NCBI RefSeq assembly: GCF_026151205.1
Contig: NC_087084.1
Coordinates: 10,381,453-10,445,452, forward strand
Length of the DNA stretch: 64,000 nucleotides
Direction of reading: 5' to 3'
Source: Bolinopsis microptera
Taxonomy: Eukaryota > Ctenophora > Tentaculata > Lobata > Bolinopsidae
Shown: positions 63,005 to 64,000 of the stretch, piece after piece
Layout of the letters: each line of letters opens with the position of its first letter
Numbering within the stretch: position 1 is the first letter of the stretch
Position numbers and translations under genes: made by a program
Notes under the pieces: model-generated
Seen by the model: only the letters and a program-made list of their open reading frames with translations
Database searches by the model: none
Told to the model about the DNA's origin: nothing

Positions 63005-64000
63005 TGTAAGCAGTGATTAATTGAGATGAATTTAGGGTAATATTGTGTAATATGTAGATAGTGTAATGATTATAATAAGGCGGTCGTGGGGTCCAGTATG
63101 TGACGGTAGTATTTTGGGCATATATTAGTATACGACAGTTATTGCAGTTTAAGTGCAGAGAGGTCAGTTTAACATATGTTTGGGTCAGTACGAGGTTGAA
63201 TTATGGAATGTTTACAGAATACTAGTGTTACAATGTTGCGGCTATCGACAGGATAGTTTGAGATTCCAGGGAAATGAAGGATTGTTTAGACTATCAGGGG
63301 CGAGAGGAAAATACGATTAGCCTTTTGAGGTAGAGAGTGCCAGTTTACCCGATCGAGAGGGGGGTCATTTTGATACCGGGCAGGTTCTGTAGCTAGAACC
63401 TGTTAAGGTTAGGTCGTTTAGTTAGGTAGATGGTTATAGTGGTAAGTATAAGATTGGCGGCCGTAGAATAGTGGAGCATTACGTAATTACTGTTATCAGG
63501 CTTGGTTGTGGCCGACACCAGGGGATGTCTTGACAACACTGGGCTCTGGCAGAGCGGGAGTCAGCAATGGTTGACTTAGATAGGTAAAGCTAGACTAAGA
63601 GTAGGAGCTAGAACCGGTTAAGGTTAGGTCGTTTGGTTAGGTAGATGGTTATAGTGGTAAGTATAAGATTGGCGGCCGTAGAATAGTGGAGCATTACGTA
63701 GTTACTATTATCAGGCTTGGTTGTGGCCGACACCAGGGGATGTCTTGACAACACTGGGCTCTGGCAGAGCGAGAGTCAGCAATGGTTGACTCAGATAGGT
63801 AAAGCTAGATTAAGAGTAGGATTAACGGCAGGAAGTAGGTTGCGTACTATTTGAGGCAGTATGAATCGGAGCAATTAGGAATTTGGTGCACAGCATTTGA
63901 GGCAATATGAGTCTAAGTGACTAAGCGTTGGTTGAGCAAATATTCGATTATTCATTGTTCAGTTAAGTACCTTGGGCACCTTTATTATACCCCTTGTTTG
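63005..64000 (+). mobile_element. 3' LTR (partial, cut by window end)
   Basis: Nearly identical to 53461-54456 over its whole visible length (offset 9544), including the internal ~214-bp duplication. The high similarity between LTRs indicates a recent insertion of the element. Confidence 0.85.

Overview
This is a stretch of an intron-rich animal (metazoan) nuclear genome. Two host genes were reconstructed exon by exon with GT-AG boundaries and consistent phases. One is an E2F partner, transcription factor Dp (+ strand, about 9.76-17.53 kb). The other is a YAP/Yorkie homologue (- strand, 45.54-30.91 kb, 11 coding exons, 420 residues). Both families point to an animal. Large repeat-filled introns, a permuted (Naiad-type) Penelope retroelement and several LINE, LTR and TIR families suggest a non-vertebrate. 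A cnidarian is my weak preference, but the sequence does not prove it. There are no bacterial features, rRNA, tRNA or CRISPR.

Layout. 0-3.1 kb: decayed Ty3/Gypsy-like remnant on the - strand. 3.1-4.5 kb: 3' end of a reverse-transcriptase polyprotein. 5.1-5.5 kb: small element with telomere-like repeats. 6.65-8.2 kb: non-autonomous element bounded by a G tract and a C tract with a 6-bp target duplication. 9.8-17.5 kb: Dp gene, with a second G/C-tract element in one intron. 18.6-22.1 kb: a longer copy of that second family, split by a 2.75-kb nested element with TA target duplication. 23.0-23.5 kb: small unrecognised two-exon gene. 26.4-31 kb: minisatellites. 30.9-45.5 kb: YAP gene, whose introns hold many tandem arrays, CArG boxes, MITEs and an opposite-strand ORF. 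46.2-48.6 kb: two 5'-truncated LINE fragments. 49.2-52.1 kb: Naiad-like Penelope element. 53.5-64.0 kb: a large LTR retroelement with a LINE inside its 5' LTR, remains of two different gag types and a protease, and no intact polymerase. Its 3' LTR runs off the window.

Two themes stand out. First, three insertions from two unrelated families end in G tracts/C tracts and carry perfect 6-bp target duplications. Second, tandem repeats repeatedly sit directly on splice boundaries. Some are an E-box/CRE-like palindromic unit. Others are duplicated copies of exon edges, including about ten copies of the end of the last YAP coding exon. Dp (cell-cycle entry with E2F) and YAP (Hippo output) are both growth regulators, but their proximity may be chance.
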